Shown here: positions 1-10,073 of the stretch, one piece after another | Layout of the letters: the number at the start of each line of letters is the position of its first letter | Numbering within the stretch: the first letter of the stretch is position 1 | Source: Chrysosporum bergii ANA360D | GTDB lineage: Bacteria; Cyanobacteriota; Cyanobacteriia; Cyanobacteriales; Nostocaceae | Direction: 5' to 3' | Assembly: GCF_029891735.1 (NCBI RefSeq) | Contig: NZ_JANQDH010000058.1 | Coordinates: 1 to 64,000 of the forward strand | Length of the DNA stretch: 64,000 bases | Made by a program: the position numbers and the translations under genes | The notes under the pieces: generated by a model | Database searches by the model: none | Told to the model about the DNA's origin: nothing | What the model saw: only the letters and a program-made list of their open reading frames with translations

Positions 1-135
1 TTTCTATGTGTTTGGTTTGATTCAATTTGTCGCTTTGCTACCGCGAAGCCCGCCCACTATTTGTGCTAGTTGTGTCACTTATTTCAGTACACAAATACTA
101 TAATATAGCGATCGCCTGTGCCAGTTGCGTAAGTC
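1..135. mobile_element. inserted repeat (MITE/IS end), cut by window edge
   Basis: The sequence from about position 135 leftward does not belong to the methyltransferase gene it interrupts. Read on the minus strand it begins GGACTTACGCAACTGGCAC, which resembles the terminal repeats I recall for small insertion elements of Nostoc-type genomes (recalled, not searched). It contains a HIP1-like GCGATCGC and a hairpin-forming stretch around 35-60. The other end lies outside the window, so I cannot say whether it is a full IS or a MITE. Confidence 0.45.
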
Positions 136-543
136 CTGTTCATTACAAATTAGTAAATTAGGTTGCAAAGCTATCTTGGCAAAAATACTTTTTCCACCAG
201 GGGCGGCACACATATCAAAAACTAAACCCAACGGTTGGGGAATAGTTAATAAAACAGAAGCAGCAAATACAGAGGAAAAATCTAAACAATAAAAATAACC
301 CTGTTCATGTAGAGGATGTTTACCCGGTTTTTCTCCTAATAATAAACGATGTACAAAATCGGGTTGCCAATTTGTTGGCAATTCTACTGTAAAGGGCAAT
401 ATATCAGGCTGGTTTTGACACCAAATAATGGCGGGATTAAAAGAATGGGGATGAATTAATGTATCAATAAATTTTTCTTGTTGCTGAGAGTTGGTAAACA
501 AACGCCGTGAAAGTTTTATTAATAAATTTGATGGTTTTTCCAT
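79..543 (-). pseudogene. truncated RsmB/NOP-type rRNA cytosine-C5 methyltransferase
   Basis: The first ~136 residues match the RsmB/Nop2/Sun family of SAM-dependent 16S rRNA m5C methyltransferases, with the SAM-binding motif I 'FDMCAAPGGKS' at residues 109-119 followed by 'LLICNEQ'. The reading frame then runs into foreign sequence (DLRNWHRRSL...) and stops after 154 residues. The catalytic motif IV cysteine region and the C-terminal half are missing, so the product should be inactive. The break coincides with the end of an inserted repeat at about 133-138. The remainder could lie beyond the left edge if the insertion is short. ATG at 543. Confidence 0.75.
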
Positions 544-661
544 TAGTAAAAATGTTGTAGAAGAACAGTGTTATCTATGCTCTTGGCTGCATACTGAAAT
601 TACAATGACCGCCATTCTCAAACTGATTAATCTGAAACCACTATACCGGAGATGGTGATAA

Positions 662-2080
662 ATGTTAGATAACTTTCAGCAGAAATTACGCCGAGAAGCA
701 CAATTGTGGCGAGATGAAGGACTCATTAGCTCTTCCCAATACCAAGACCTAGCCCAACGTTATAAATTTAATCACCTCGAAACATCAACACGCGATCGCT
801 TTCGCTCCCTTGTGATTGTTATAGGTGGGATATTTGTGTGTTTGGGTGTAATTACCTTTGTAGCAGCAAACTGGCGATTATGGTCACGGGAAGTCAAATT
901 TATTTTGATGATCAGTTTGTTTCTATCCACCAGTATCACTGGTTTTTACATCAGGAGAGAAGGTCAATCAAGCAACAGTCAACAGAATGAAAAACAAAGC
1001 AAACGCATTCTAGGAGAAGGACTACTAATTTTAAGTGCTTTGGTCTTAGGAGTAAATATACTGCTAATGGCGCAGATTTTTAATGTTAACGGTTCCCTTA
1101 ATGAACTGTTTCTAGCCTGGGGATTTGGTGTTTTGGTGATGGCTTACAGTTTATCGTTAACTTCCCTAGGGACTATGGCCATTATCCTCATTGAAATTGG
1201 TTATTGGATGGGAAGAGGAGAATTTTCAGGTTTTGCAGGTGAGTGGAATTGGGCGAGTTTGGCCGTTCGACATATGCCTTTATTGTCGTGGTTACTATTT
1301 GTACCCTTAGCATACTTTTGTCGATCGCGTTGGATTTTTGTTTTAGCGGCTTTAGTATTTGCTGGTACTTTGCAATTAAATCTTAACCCTTTACCTCTGC
1401 TGAATTTTGCTAATATAACTCCCTGGGTGGCTTCCTTTGCCTTGGTACTCCCACCTGCATTATTTTGGAGTTATGACGATTTGCTGTTTCCCACCATCAA
1501 CTATAGGTTGTTTCAACCCCTAGCCCGTAACCTAGCATTGATATTTTTTGCCCTTGTATTTTATGTTTTGTCCTTTCGTTGGCAATGGGTAGCCCCTACA
1601 TTAAATTCTTTTCCCTCGAGTACCACTAATAGCTGGTTTATGTCTGTGCCCATCATTGACTTGGGCATTCTCAGTGGTTTAGCAGTATTACAATGGCTAT
1701 CTCTACTGCGGTTGAGAAATAACCCCCCGAGACGGGAAGTAATTTTCACCATTGGTGTTGTGACTACCTTTTTAGCTTTCATTATTATTACACCCTTCTG
1801 GCATTTAGCTATTACTCCCATTGCTGAACTAGGCAGTTTTATCTTCAATGTACTTTTGGCATTTTTGGCATCAGGGTTAATTCGAGAAGGATTAAAATTA
1901 AATAGCAGAAGTAGCTTCTGGGTAGGTATGCTATTATTAACCCTGCAAATTATTAGTCGGGCTATAGAATACGACACAGACCGACTATTTCAGTCCCTGG
2001 TTTTATTTCTCTGTGGTTCAGCACTAATTATTGCCGGATTGTGGTTTGAGCGTCGCTTACCCGCTGAATCTAATTCCTAA
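662..2080 (+). CDS. DUF2157 multi-pass membrane protein
   Basis: A 472-residue protein with a soluble N-terminal helical segment (about residues 1-45, the conserved part of DUF2157) followed by roughly twelve hydrophobic membrane segments up to residue 465. The ATG at 662 follows GGAGA with about 9 nt spacing. A GDYXXLXY-type protein gene follows 150 bp downstream on the same strand, the usual pairing in cyanobacteria, which suggests the two work together at the membrane. The function of the family is not established and no catalytic motif is visible. Confidence 0.8.
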   Translation: MLDNFQQKLRREAQLWRDEGLISSSQYQDLAQRYKFNHLETSTRDRFRSLVIVIGGIFVCLGVITFVAANWRLWSREVKFILMISLFLSTSITGFYIRREGQSSNSQQNEKQSKRILGEGLLILSALVLGVNILLMAQIFNVNGSLNELFLAWGFGVLVMAYSLSLTSLGTMAIILIEIGYWMGRGEFSGFAGEWNWASLAVRHMPLLSWLLFVPLAYFCRSRWIFVLAALVFAGTLQLNLNPLPLLNFANITPWVASFALVLPPALFWSYDDLLFPTINYRLFQPLARNLALIFFALVFYVLSFRWQWVAPTLNSFPSSTTNSWFMSVPIIDLGILSGLAVLQWLSLLRLRNNPPRREVIFTIGVVTTFLAFIIITPFWHLAITPIAELGSFIFNVLLAFLASGLIREGLKLNSRSSFWVGMLLLTLQIISRAIEYDTDRLFQSLVLFLCGSALIIAGLWFERRLPAESNS

Positions 2081-2229
2081 TTGTCATGTCAATAGCTGAG
2101 TTGTTGACTATGAGCTATAATAGTTAGCAAAATCTCATTTTTTCACCTTGTTTAGAGAGTCTCTGCGTCATTCCTAATTCTGGTATTAAGCCAGACAAAC
2201 TAATAAACCATTATTTTAGGACTAGACTC

Positions 2230-2991
2230 ATGAGCAGTAATTCCTCTGAATCAAGTGAAAATAAATCATTGAGAACATTATCTCCTGAAGTCGAGTTTTC
2301 CGAAAAGCTGACTTTTAAAGATTACCTCATTGCTACAGAAGAAAAAGCCAACAAGCCTCTACCTTTATGGCGGCTATTACTTGCTTTGTTCATTCAAACG
2401 GGAATAATTCTGGCAGTTCCTGTCCAAGCAATGTATACTAACATCATTGGTAGAGATGTAATTTTGCAAACTCTACCCCAAAGCCCTAACAATGTAGTTC
2501 AAGAATTTTCTCTTTCATTAGAATACGATATATCCCGTGTGGAAAATTTGCGGAGACTACCGGGATGGAATAACTTAGTTAAAACCAATCAGGGTAGAAA
2601 CAGACAACTACGTTCAGGAACCAACTTATACCTAATTTTACAGGAGCAACCGATTTCATCAAATCTTAGTATTCCCAGACCTTGGAAACCAGTACGGGTC
2701 ACTAGCGATCTACCCCAGTCTTTACCCAGGAATCAAGTAGCTTTAAAAGGTGTGTATGATAACAATGCCATTATTTATGGAATAGAAACATACTACCTTC
2801 CCCAACAGCAACGGCAGCAAATTACTAACGATATTTTCCAAACCGTCCCACCAACGAGAGGAAATCAAAGCAGACAAATTCAACCAATTACAGTCAGAGT
2901 TAAGGTAGATCCTCAAGGTAATGCTGTACCAGTTAGTTTGTGGGTACGGAATAGCGAAACCGTGCAAAGGAGTCGAAATTATCGTTTTTAA
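2230..2991 (+). CDS. GDYXXLXY-domain protein (partner of DUF2157 protein)
   Basis: A 253-residue protein with one membrane anchor (about residues 57-77, 'LLLALFIQTGIILAVP') and an extracytoplasmic domain starting with the conserved 'GRDVILQT' turn. The family motif is degenerate: near 'LSLEYDIS' only the LxY half is recognisable and the GDY half is replaced. An Arg/Gln-rich stretch follows. It lies 150 bp downstream of the DUF2157 gene, probably in one transcript. The ATG at 2230 is preceded by AGGA. Function unknown; family call by layout and conserved flanks. Confidence 0.65.
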   Translation: MSSNSSESSENKSLRTLSPEVEFSEKLTFKDYLIATEEKANKPLPLWRLLLALFIQTGIILAVPVQAMYTNIIGRDVILQTLPQSPNNVVQEFSLSLEYDISRVENLRRLPGWNNLVKTNQGRNRQLRSGTNLYLILQEQPISSNLSIPRPWKPVRVTSDLPQSLPRNQVALKGVYDNNAIIYGIETYYLPQQQRQQITNDIFQTVPPTRGNQSRQIQPITVRVKVDPQGNAVPVSLWVRNSETVQRSRNYRF

Positions 2992-3003
2992 CCAAACTCC
3001 AAG

Positions 3004-3061
3004 CACCAAGCAACGCCCCAGCGTTGCTCAAGTTTATATCTCAGGTGTTTAGGAAATGCTA
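3004..3061. repeat. degenerate partial copy of the dispersed MITE-like repeat, with hairpin
   Basis: The right half (from about 3032, 'TATATCTCAGGTGTTTAGG' and then AAATGCTA) resembles the ends of the ~105 bp repeats found elsewhere in the window. It is preceded by a perfect 8 bp hairpin, AGCAACGC (3009-3016) with GCGTTGCT (3021-3028). There is no T-tract, so the hairpin is not a clear terminator, although it lies just after the stop at 2991. The left half of the repeat is not recognisable. Confidence 0.4.
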
Positions 3062-3134
3062 TGAGTTGACCAATAAATTAAAATACTTGCCAATTTGGCA
3101 TGACAAATACTGTACTTGCGGTTTAAATAATATA

Positions 3135-3335
3135 TCAACAGGGATGACGGGAAATTGAAAACTCTACACAGTATAGGGTCAAGCCTTGTTTTTCATAATC
3201 CCATTCCCATGCCAGTTGTTGATTTGGTGCTGTGGAAAGACTATCAATGGGTGAACCGGTCAATTCTCCGCGCTAATCATCGCTTCATTACAACTGGCTA
3301 AAATTCCCACTACTGCAATAATTACCCGTGATCAT
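3135..3335 (-). pseudogene. decayed small lipoprotein gene
   Basis: On the minus strand, one frame encodes a hydrophobic stretch ending in a lipobox (VIIAVVGILASC, then NEA; from about 3325), stopping at 3260. A second frame from 3260 continues as protein-like sequence (LAWEWDYEKQGLTLYC) to a TGA at 3135-3137. Joining the two needs a +1 shift near 3260, and the only nearby ATG (3335) is in yet another frame. I read this as a frameshifted remnant of a lipoprotein gene just downstream of the UPF0182 gene. The rest of the 2992-3356 gap holds a small palindrome TGCCAATTTGGCA (3088-3100). Confidence 0.35.
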
Positions 3336-3356
3336 TTTTTAGTTTTGGAACTGGTT

Positions 3357-6300
3357 TTATTCTGGGGCTGTTGGTTCTTCCACTGGGCGAATAATGGCTG
3401 GGGCTGGGGTGACTTCAGGCTGAAAAATTCCTTCTAATGCTTGTTCTAGGGTGGGAGCCATAACAATGCGATTTTCAAAAGCCACAATTACCCTAACCAA
3501 GGTTGGTAGTCTATTTTGGGTGGCTTCTAAATATATTGGCTCCACGTATAATAAGGATTGCTCAATGGGGATAATTAATAAGTTACCCTGGACAACTCTA
3601 GAACCTTGACGATTCCACAGGGAAATTTGCTGGGAAATTACCGGATCTTGGTTAATTCTGGCTTCAATTTGCTCTGGTCCGTAAACCAGGCGTTCTTTAG
3701 GAAATACGTACAACAGCAACTTACCATAATTTTCGCCATCCGATCGCGCGGCTAACCAAGCAATTAAATTAGAGCGTTGTTTGGGGGTGTAGGGTAGTAA
3801 GAGAATAAATTCTTCAAAGGGGACGGTGGGGAGACTGGTAATTAAATAGTAGGGGTCTACTGGTCGGGCTTTATTCCCGTAGATTTCCTGTGGTATTTGC
3901 CACTGGTCTTCTCGATTATAAAAAACCTGGGGGTCTGTCATGTGGTAGGTCATCAATCGTTCAGATTGAATTTTGAACAGGTCCACTGGATAGCGGATAT
4001 GCTTCAGGAGGGTTGGAGGTAGGTCACTGAGGGGTTTAAAGGTGTTGGGAAATATTTTGGACCAAGTGTTAATAATGGGGTCGCTAGAGTCAGCAACGTA
4101 AAAGTTAACAGTGCCGTGGTAGGCATCAACTACTACTTTTACTGAGTTACGGATGTAGTTTATTTCTTCGCTGGTGATGTCTGAGTAGGGATAGCGATCG
4201 CTAATGGTGTAAGCATCTATAATCCAGTAGAGATAATTGCCATTACTTTCAAAATCGTTATTGTCATTACCATCAGGGCTGGCATCAGCCGCCACTAAGT
4301 AGGGGTTGCTATCAAATTGTAAAAAAGGTGCAATAGCTCTAATGCGTTCTTTAATATTGCGCCGGAATAATACCTTAGTATCTGGCAAAAAGTCACGTGT
4401 AAATAACATTTGCCAATCTTTTAAATACATAGCAAATAATAACCGTCGCCAAGGTGCGCCAATGGAAATTCCCCCCAGCCCATCATAAACATGGTAAACA
4501 TTATCACTGCCACTAGGAAAGTCTAACTCTTGAACTCTCGTGCCAGTCATCACATGATTATCAGTTATTTCGCCGAAATAGATACGGGGGTTACCAATGG
4601 GGATACTGTCACGAATAGCCTCACTGGAGGTAGCCAGGGGGCTTTGATCATTGCCGGCGATATCTTTAACAAAATACTCAGGTAGCCCACCCGGTCCTAC
4701 TGTATTAACTGGACTCATGGTAAAACCAAAACCGTGAGTATAAATTAAACGGCGGTTGACCCATGTTTGGGCTTGTTGGGGTACGGCAGTATAATCTAGT
4801 TCCCTAGCGGCAATCAATACCTGTCGTCGTTCCGTGGCTTGGTTTTCTGCTTGGTTAGTTGATGCAGACTGTGTTGGTGCTGCGGGTCTTTGGCTGGGTA
4901 ATTCTTTAAAAAGAGTGTAGCGGTCAATATCCGCATCAGGAAAGCGGTAATATAGTCGAATTTGTTGCAGCTGACGGTTAGTCTCTAGCAGTGGTTGTTG
5001 ATCCCAAAGGCGAATATTACGAATAGTTAAATCATTTTTTTCCAAGTCGGCTTTAGTTAAGTTTCCTGTGGGGTTAAAGGTTTGCACATCAATCACGTCT
5101 AAATCAAATGCTTGCCGAGTTAAAGCAATGGTACGCTCAATGTAGGGTTGCTCTCGTTGTAATTCATTGGGTTGAACCACTAAATACTGCACTACTGTAG
5201 GTAAGATAAAATCAGCGGCGACCACCACCAACACATAAATCCCTAGTCCGTAAAATAGCGATTGGCGATGGAGAGAGTGGGGCTTCCAAGAAATTGTCCG
5301 CCACAATAAATAAAAAGCCACTCCCAAGGCCAAGACACATAAAACTGTGTAAGCTGGCAAAACTGCCACTACATCGGTGTAACTAGCACCGTATGTCACC
5401 CCACGTTGAGAATAAACCAATTCATAACGACTCAGCCAATAACTAAAGGACACAACCAGCATGAATAAGCCACTCAGGGCGAATAAATGACGCTGTTGCT
5501 GAGAGGAAAACCCAGGAAAAATTCCTTGGCTGAGACTGTTAGCAGAGAGGAGGTAAGTTAGGGCTACAGCTATAAAGCCATACAAAAACAACCCCACAAA
5601 CCACAGTTCCAGCAGTTCCCAAAATGGCAGAGAGTATATATAAAAGCTAATATCTAGATTAAATAAAGGCTCAGAAGCGTTAAAAGCCGTGGGCTGAAAA
5701 TATTGCAGCACTCTAGCCCAGTTGTGAGATAGTATCCAAGCCAATAACAGACTAAAAGCAATGGCTATAGTTTGTAATATAATTTTGGGATACATTAAAA
5801 TGGACACACCCACCACTGCAATTAAGCCAACATACCAAACCGAGGAGAAAACTTGCACTTTCATCAACTGCCAAATTCTCTCTGGTCGAAACAAGGGCGG
5901 GACTGGTGGAATATCTCTAGTAATGGGAGAATGCCAGTAGGTAATGGCTATATCCAGATAGTGAACTAACATTAATCCCACCAATAAAGTTAATACCAAG
6001 CCGATGGGTAGTAACCAGATTAATGTTAATGGTTTAGTGCGAGATAATGGCGTTGGTCTTTCATAGCCTTGGGTATAGTGAGGACTGAGAAAATTTTGCA
6101 AGTCTGTATTAAGTCCAGCTTCCTGACGCTGAACTTCTTTAATTTTCATAGTCCGGGGATATTTTAGCCCTGCTGCTATGTGAAGATTTGCTAATAAATA
6201 GGCAGCACTAACACCAGCTACAAGTATCCACAACCCCCCTCTAGTGACTAACCTGAGTAGAAATACTTGTAAATAGCCCACATTCTCAAACCAGAGAATT

Positions 6301-6383
6301 TCTGCTCCCAGACGAGAAACCAAGTCCAGGAATAGCCACAGTCCCAGCAATACTATTATTAATCTCGCACCTTTCCATAACAT
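3357..6383 (-). CDS. UPF0182 family membrane protein
   Basis: A 1008-residue protein that matches the UPF0182 (COG1615) family in length and pattern. The N-terminal ~410 residues carry about eight or nine membrane segments (for example residues 8-25, 48-66, 122-146, 255-278, 340-360). The large remainder is a soluble, probably extracytoplasmic domain with conserved stretches such as '[19 protein letters not shown]' and a negatively charged, low-complexity patch near residues 715-725. The C-terminus is Pro/Ala/Glu-rich. The ATG at 6383 has no strong Shine-Dalgarno. The cellular role is unknown. It appears monocistronic. Confidence 0.88.
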   Translation of the reverse strand: MLWKGARLIIVLLGLWLFLDLVSRLGAEILWFENVGYLQVFLLRLVTRGGLWILVAGVSAAYLLANLHIAAGLKYPRTMKIKEVQRQEAGLNTDLQNFLSPHYTQGYERPTPLSRTKPLTLIWLLPIGLVLTLLVGLMLVHYLDIAITYWHSPITRDIPPVPPLFRPERIWQLMKVQVFSSVWYVGLIAVVGVSILMYPKIILQTIAIAFSLLLAWILSHNWARVLQYFQPTAFNASEPLFNLDISFYIYSLPFWELLELWFVGLFLYGFIAVALTYLLSANSLSQGIFPGFSSQQQRHLFALSGLFMLVVSFSYWLSRYELVYSQRGVTYGASYTDVVAVLPAYTVLCVLALGVAFYLLWRTISWKPHSLHRQSLFYGLGIYVLVVVAADFILPTVVQYLVVQPNELQREQPYIERTIALTRQAFDLDVIDVQTFNPTGNLTKADLEKNDLTIRNIRLWDQQPLLETNRQLQQIRLYYRFPDADIDRYTLFKELPSQRPAAPTQSASTNQAENQATERRQVLIAARELDYTAVPQQAQTWVNRRLIYTHGFGFTMSPVNTVGPGGLPEYFVKDIAGNDQSPLATSSEAIRDSIPIGNPRIYFGEITDNHVMTGTRVQELDFPSGSDNVYHVYDGLGGISIGAPWRRLLFAMYLKDWQMLFTRDFLPDTKVLFRRNIKERIRAIAPFLQFDSNPYLVAADASPDGNDNNDFESNGNYLYWIIDAYTISDRYPYSDITSEEINYIRNSVKVVVDAYHGTVNFYVADSSDPIINTWSKIFPNTFKPLSDLPPTLLKHIRYPVDLFKIQSERLMTYHMTDPQVFYNREDQWQIPQEIYGNKARPVDPYYLITSLPTVPFEEFILLLPYTPKQRSNLIAWLAARSDGENYGKLLLYVFPKERLVYGPEQIEARINQDPVISQQISLWNRQGSRVVQGNLLIIPIEQSLLYVEPIYLEATQNRLPTLVRVIVAFENRIVMAPTLEQALEGIFQPEVTPAPAIIRPVEEPTAPE

Positions 6384-6570
6384 GACTTGTGTAGGGGGGA
6401 ATCTTTTTAGTTAGATCATAACTCTTGTAGTGACGGCATTGTATGGATTTTTGGACATGAACGCGGGGTTTAACCCTAGGGAAGATGCCCGCACTAGGAG
6501 ATTTTTATGATTGCAATGTGTTGAGTAGGGGTATAATTGTTTGTATAATTTAATTTATCATATTGTAACC

Positions 6571-7008
6571 ATGCTCACCAGTGTTGACCGCTTATTATTT
6601 GTCCGCCAAGTGCCGATTTTTAAAGAGTTGCGAGATGATTTTATTGTGCGCCTGGCTTCAGTAATGCACGAGTTACAGTTTCCTGCTAATTATACCATTT
6701 TTAGACAGGGAGAACAGGGGCGATCGCTTTACATTATTGTTTCTGGTAAAGTTAAAGTCCACATTGGAGATAAAAAACTGGCCGAGGTAGAAGAGGGAAA
6801 ATACTTCGGTGAAATGGCAGTATTTGACACTCAGCCTCGTTCTGCTTCTGTGACTACCTTAGAACCCTGTGAGTTTTTGGAACTAACCCAGGAGCAACTT
6901 TACGATGCTATTGAGGAAATTCCCGAAGTTGCAGTGAATATCATTAGGGAATTATCTCGTTTAGTTCGCAAACTCAATGATGATATGACAGCAATTTTAA
7001 GTAATTGA
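6571..7008 (+). CDS. cyclic nucleotide-binding domain protein (stand-alone)
   Basis: A 145-residue protein made of one cAMP/cGMP-binding (CNB) domain. The phosphate-binding cassette reads 'FGEMAVFDTQPRSASV' (residues 79-94), with the conserved Glu81 and Arg90, so ligand binding is plausible. There is no C-terminal helix-turn-helix, unlike CRP/NtcA regulators, so it is more likely a sensor or a subunit of a signalling complex. I chose the ATG at 6571 (MLTSVDRLL); an in-frame TTG at 6541 would add ten residues unlike the family. A hairpin terminator at 7065-7097 follows. Confidence 0.8.
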   Translation: MLTSVDRLLFVRQVPIFKELRDDFIVRLASVMHELQFPANYTIFRQGEQGRSLYIIVSGKVKVHIGDKKLAEVEEGKYFGEMAVFDTQPRSASVTTLEPCEFLELTQEQLYDAIEEIPEVAVNIIRELSRLVRKLNDDMTAILSN

Positions 7009-7064
7009 ATAGTTTCCAGGTATCTAAACCACCTGCTGATCTCTATACTCCATCTCTGTCTACA

Positions 7065-7097
7065 TCACCCTCCGCGTCTGGGTATCCTGGAGGGTGA
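7065..7097. terminator. bidirectional hairpin between convergent genes
   Basis: Perfect 9 bp inverted repeat TCACCCTCC (7065-7073) and GGAGGGTGA (7089-7097) with a 15 nt loop, placed exactly between the convergent CNB gene and cobyrinate synthase gene. There is only a weak AT-rich tail on either side. Confidence 0.55.
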
Positions 7098-7121
7098 GAT
7101 ATAAAAATATGGTTTATTTAG

Positions 7122-8528
7122 CTAAAAACCGCTTGGATAAATCCCACATTGTTGTAAAAACCGCAGTGCTATTTCTGCCCGTTCTCCCCAGTGCAAATGA
7201 ATATAAGAGGCGTAAACATTGGTAGGTAAACACCATCCTTCAGTTCCCAGATTTTCCTGACTATCATAACGATAAGTTGCTAACAAAGGCGGATGGGGAT
7301 TTATATTTAAAGAGGAACGATGAAACTCATGCCCGTAAAAGTTTGTACCTGATGACACTAATAAGTTATCTTGTAAAGCAACTGCGCGACGATAACCTAA
7401 AGTTAAACGCCCCCCCATAACAGCAGATGTGGGTAACACCCCCACCATAGGCCAAGAGTTACCTTCAAAATCAATAATTTGTTCACACAAATACATTAAA
7501 CCTCCACATTCGGCAATGGTGGGTATTCCTTGGAGAATTGCCTTTTTTACTGCTTTGAGAATGGCGGTATTTTCTGTTAGTTGCTGGGCGAAAACTTCAG
7601 GAAAACCCCCACCAAAATACATTCCTTGCACACTAGGGGGTAATTCAGTATCAGCCAAAGGACTCCAAAAAACTAATTCTGCACCTAAGTTTTGTAATAA
7701 ATCAAGATTATCTTGATAATAGAAATTAAAAGCGCGATCGCGTGCTACGGCAATTTTCACCGGTTCAGAACTAGAATAACTCCATAACTTCACTCCATCA
7801 CCCTGGTTTTGCCCCGGGGCTTTTTTGGGTTGTAACAGTGGTAGTATGTATTCCCAATTAAAACAACTTTCTCCCAAATCAGCCAGACGATTAATTACAG
7901 TGTCCAACTCAGGTAATTCGGCACTAGGGACTAAACCCAGATGGCGATCGGGTATGGTAATATTATCTTGACGACGCAGGACACCGAGAACAGGTAAATT
8001 TAGTGGTTGTAGAGAATCTTGCAGAAGAGATAAATGGCGATCGCTTCCCACCCTATTTAACACCAACCCAGCCATTTTAACTCTAGAATCAAAAGAACAA
8101 TAACCGTGAGCGATGGCAGCCACCGAACCAGACAAACGGCTACAATCAATTACTAATATCACAGGTAAATCTAACAGCCTCGCCACGTGTGCGGTACTCG
8201 CAAAATCGCTAGTAATAATACTTTCTGGTTGATTGTGAACATATTTAACCCCGTCAAAAAGACCCATTACGCCTTCAACTAGGGAGTATTCACACTCTCC
8301 ACTATAAACAGCAAAACATTTTTTAACATAAGCCTCAGAAGTCAGTACTGGATCTAAATTACGACAAGGGCGGCCAGTGATGTGAGCGTGAAACATGGGG
8401 TCAATGTAGTCTGGACCCACCTTAAAGGACTGTATAGCCAAACCACGACGGCGTAAAGATGCCAAAAGAGCGAGGGTAACTGTTGTTTTCCCCACTCCAC
8501 TACGTTCTCCAGCAATGACTAAGGCCAT
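7122..8528 (-). CDS. cbiA: cobyrinate a,c-diamide synthase
   Basis: A 468-residue CobB/CbiA-type enzyme, which uses ATP and glutamine to amidate the a and c side chains of cobyrinate in cobalamin synthesis. The N-terminal dethiobiotin-synthetase-like P-loop is 'GERSGVGKTT' (residues 7-16). The C-terminal class I glutamine amidotransferase domain carries 'YFGGGFPE' and the catalytic-cysteine motif 'IAECGGLMYL'. Length is normal for the family. The ATG at 8528 starts MALVIAGE. The window also has a B12-dependent ribonucleotide reductase, consistent with a B12-making organism, though the two genes are far apart. Confidence 0.93.
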   Translation of the reverse strand: MALVIAGERSGVGKTTVTLALLASLRRRGLAIQSFKVGPDYIDPMFHAHITGRPCRNLDPVLTSEAYVKKCFAVYSGECEYSLVEGVMGLFDGVKYVHNQPESIITSDFASTAHVARLLDLPVILVIDCSRLSGSVAAIAHGYCSFDSRVKMAGLVLNRVGSDRHLSLLQDSLQPLNLPVLGVLRRQDNITIPDRHLGLVPSAELPELDTVINRLADLGESCFNWEYILPLLQPKKAPGQNQGDGVKLWSYSSSEPVKIAVARDRAFNFYYQDNLDLLQNLGAELVFWSPLADTELPPSVQGMYFGGGFPEVFAQQLTENTAILKAVKKAILQGIPTIAECGGLMYLCEQIIDFEGNSWPMVGVLPTSAVMGGRLTLGYRRAVALQDNLLVSSGTNFYGHEFHRSSLNINPHPPLLATYRYDSQENLGTEGWCLPTNVYASYIHLHWGERAEIALRFLQQCGIYPSGF

Positions 8529-8589
8529 AAATAAAAACAGATAATATGGGCAATTTTACCCAAATTTATTACATTAGCGGGCAAGACTT

Positions 8590-8635
8590 GTACTGAGCGC
8601 TTCGTACTGAGCGTAGTCGAAGTATAGTCGAAGTA
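8590..8635. repeat. short tandem repeat (TACTGAGCG / AGTCGAAGTA type)
   Basis: GTACTGAGCG occurs twice and AGTCGAAGTA twice, in a pattern common between cyanobacterial genes. It lies in the 132 bp gap between the cobyrinate synthase gene and opcA. A shorter related piece (CTTCGACTAC) occurs near 54035. Confidence 0.6.
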
Positions 8636-8660
8636 TGCCCGCACCACAAGAAAAGTTAGA

Positions 8661-10019
8661 TCAATCCAAATTGACAGTCTGGGCTATAACCTGTAGGCTT
8701 TCTTCAAACAGTAACTCCCGACCCCAACGTTGTACCTGCTGACTTAGTAAAGCTTCCGCTTTTTGTTCTGAAAGTGAACCCACCTGTTGAAATAGACCAG
8801 GGGATTGAGCGCCGCCGTGTGTTTCCATCCGCATACAGCCCCCAGTCTCGGAACATATAACAGTACTAGACTCAGCCTGGGCATTGATTGAACTGAGGCG
8901 TAGAGCAATTAAATCACCCACAACCTCACCCACATCAGCCACCGGAACTCCGGCTAACTCGGCTTCAACTTGTCGCTGGTCAGGGGAAACAAAGGTAATT
9001 TTAGTGATATCATAGTCACCAGCTTCCTTTTTATAGGAAACCGGCGACCATTGTAGGCGACTTGCCAGCCAACCCACAAACAGCATGGCTTGGGTGGGGT
9101 TGCCTTTTTCGTAGTCAATAGTCACCCGGTCAATTTCCCTCAGTCCGGCGCGACGATGGGGAGAGTCGTAGGCTTGGGCTGTTAACTCCTGCCATGCTGA
9201 TAATCGTCGCCAGTTTAAGTCAGCTAGGGGAACACCAGTTTCTACTAATTTCTGGAGACTTAATAAATCAGTTTCTGGCTCGTTAAAGTTACAAGAGTCA
9301 ACAATAACATTATTGCAGACCGCCGCTAGTCGCTTAAACAAATTATTGTTAGGGTCTGGTGTGGCTTTCCACCAGAGAAACTTGGGCAGTCCACCAATTA
9401 ATAATGCTGGGATCATTCCTCCCACTCGTTCCAAAGCGGCAGCAGTTCCAGTTAAGGTGATGTATTCACAGCAGATCAGTGTACTTGAACTTTGCTTTTG
9501 AATGGGGCAGTAGGCAGAAACTTGAGCTTTTACCCCCTCATCTTCCCCGGCGATGGGAAATAAAGCGATAATCCGGCAGGGGTTACGCAGGGCGATTTCA
9601 TCGGCAATTGCTGGGTTAATGGGACTGAAGTTATAAGCCACGCTTTCCCCGGTGGCCATGTTTCCCTGACGTTTGGCGAACTCTTCCCGCAAAACCTTCA
9701 GTGTTTCTGGTGTGGCTGTACCTGTTTCAGGTAAGCCATATTTAACTTGTACTTGCCGTAGGGCCGCTGTCATTTGTGGACCGAGAATACCATCAATAGG
9801 TCCGGTATAAAATCCTAAAGCAGCTAACAAATATTGAGTTTCCTCTGGTTCGTAAACCACTAGGGTAAATGTTGTGGCTCTGGTGGCTGCGGGTAGCCCT
9901 CCATCTTCTCCGCTAATACCGTAACTTTGCCAAATTTGATTCAGTTCTGTTTCTATTTCGTTCAGGGAAGTATCTTTGGGAGCCTGAAGAGAAAAAATTG
10001 TAGGAGCTTGGGAAATCAT
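8661..10019 (-). CDS. opcA: glucose-6-phosphate dehydrogenase assembly protein OpcA
   Basis: A 452-residue OpcA, the cyanobacterial partner that promotes assembly and activation of glucose-6-phosphate dehydrogenase. Residues ~60-115 form a peptidoglycan-binding-like module ('ALGFYTGPIDGILGP'), followed by the OpcA domain. A Cys pair near the C-terminus ('VICSETGGCMRMETHGGAQ') fits the redox control known for this protein. It is the last gene of the leftward fbp-tal-zwf-opcA cluster, 54 bp after zwf. The ATG at 10019 gives MISQAPTIF. Confidence 0.95.
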   Translation of the reverse strand: MISQAPTIFSLQAPKDTSLNEIETELNQIWQSYGISGEDGGLPAATRATTFTLVVYEPEETQYLLAALGFYTGPIDGILGPQMTAALRQVQVKYGLPETGTATPETLKVLREEFAKRQGNMATGESVAYNFSPINPAIADEIALRNPCRIIALFPIAGEDEGVKAQVSAYCPIQKQSSSTLICCEYITLTGTAAALERVGGMIPALLIGGLPKFLWWKATPDPNNNLFKRLAAVCNNVIVDSCNFNEPETDLLSLQKLVETGVPLADLNWRRLSAWQELTAQAYDSPHRRAGLREIDRVTIDYEKGNPTQAMLFVGWLASRLQWSPVSYKKEAGDYDITKITFVSPDQRQVEAELAGVPVADVGEVVGDLIALRLSSINAQAESSTVICSETGGCMRMETHGGAQSPGLFQQVGSLSEQKAEALLSQQVQRWGRELLFEESLQVIAQTVNLD

Positions 10020-10027
10020 AGTAGTTT

Positions 10028-10060
10028 GGTCATTAGTTATTGGTTATTGGTCATTGGTCA
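10028..10060. repeat. short tandem repeat between zwf and opcA
   Basis: GGTCATTAGTTATT followed by GGTTATTGGTCATTGGTCA: imperfect 7-mer repeats of the TTGGTCA/TTAGTTA kind that often sit between cyanobacterial genes. A similar stretch occurs near 32010-32026. Confidence 0.5.
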
Positions 10061-10073
10061 GATATGATGCTTT

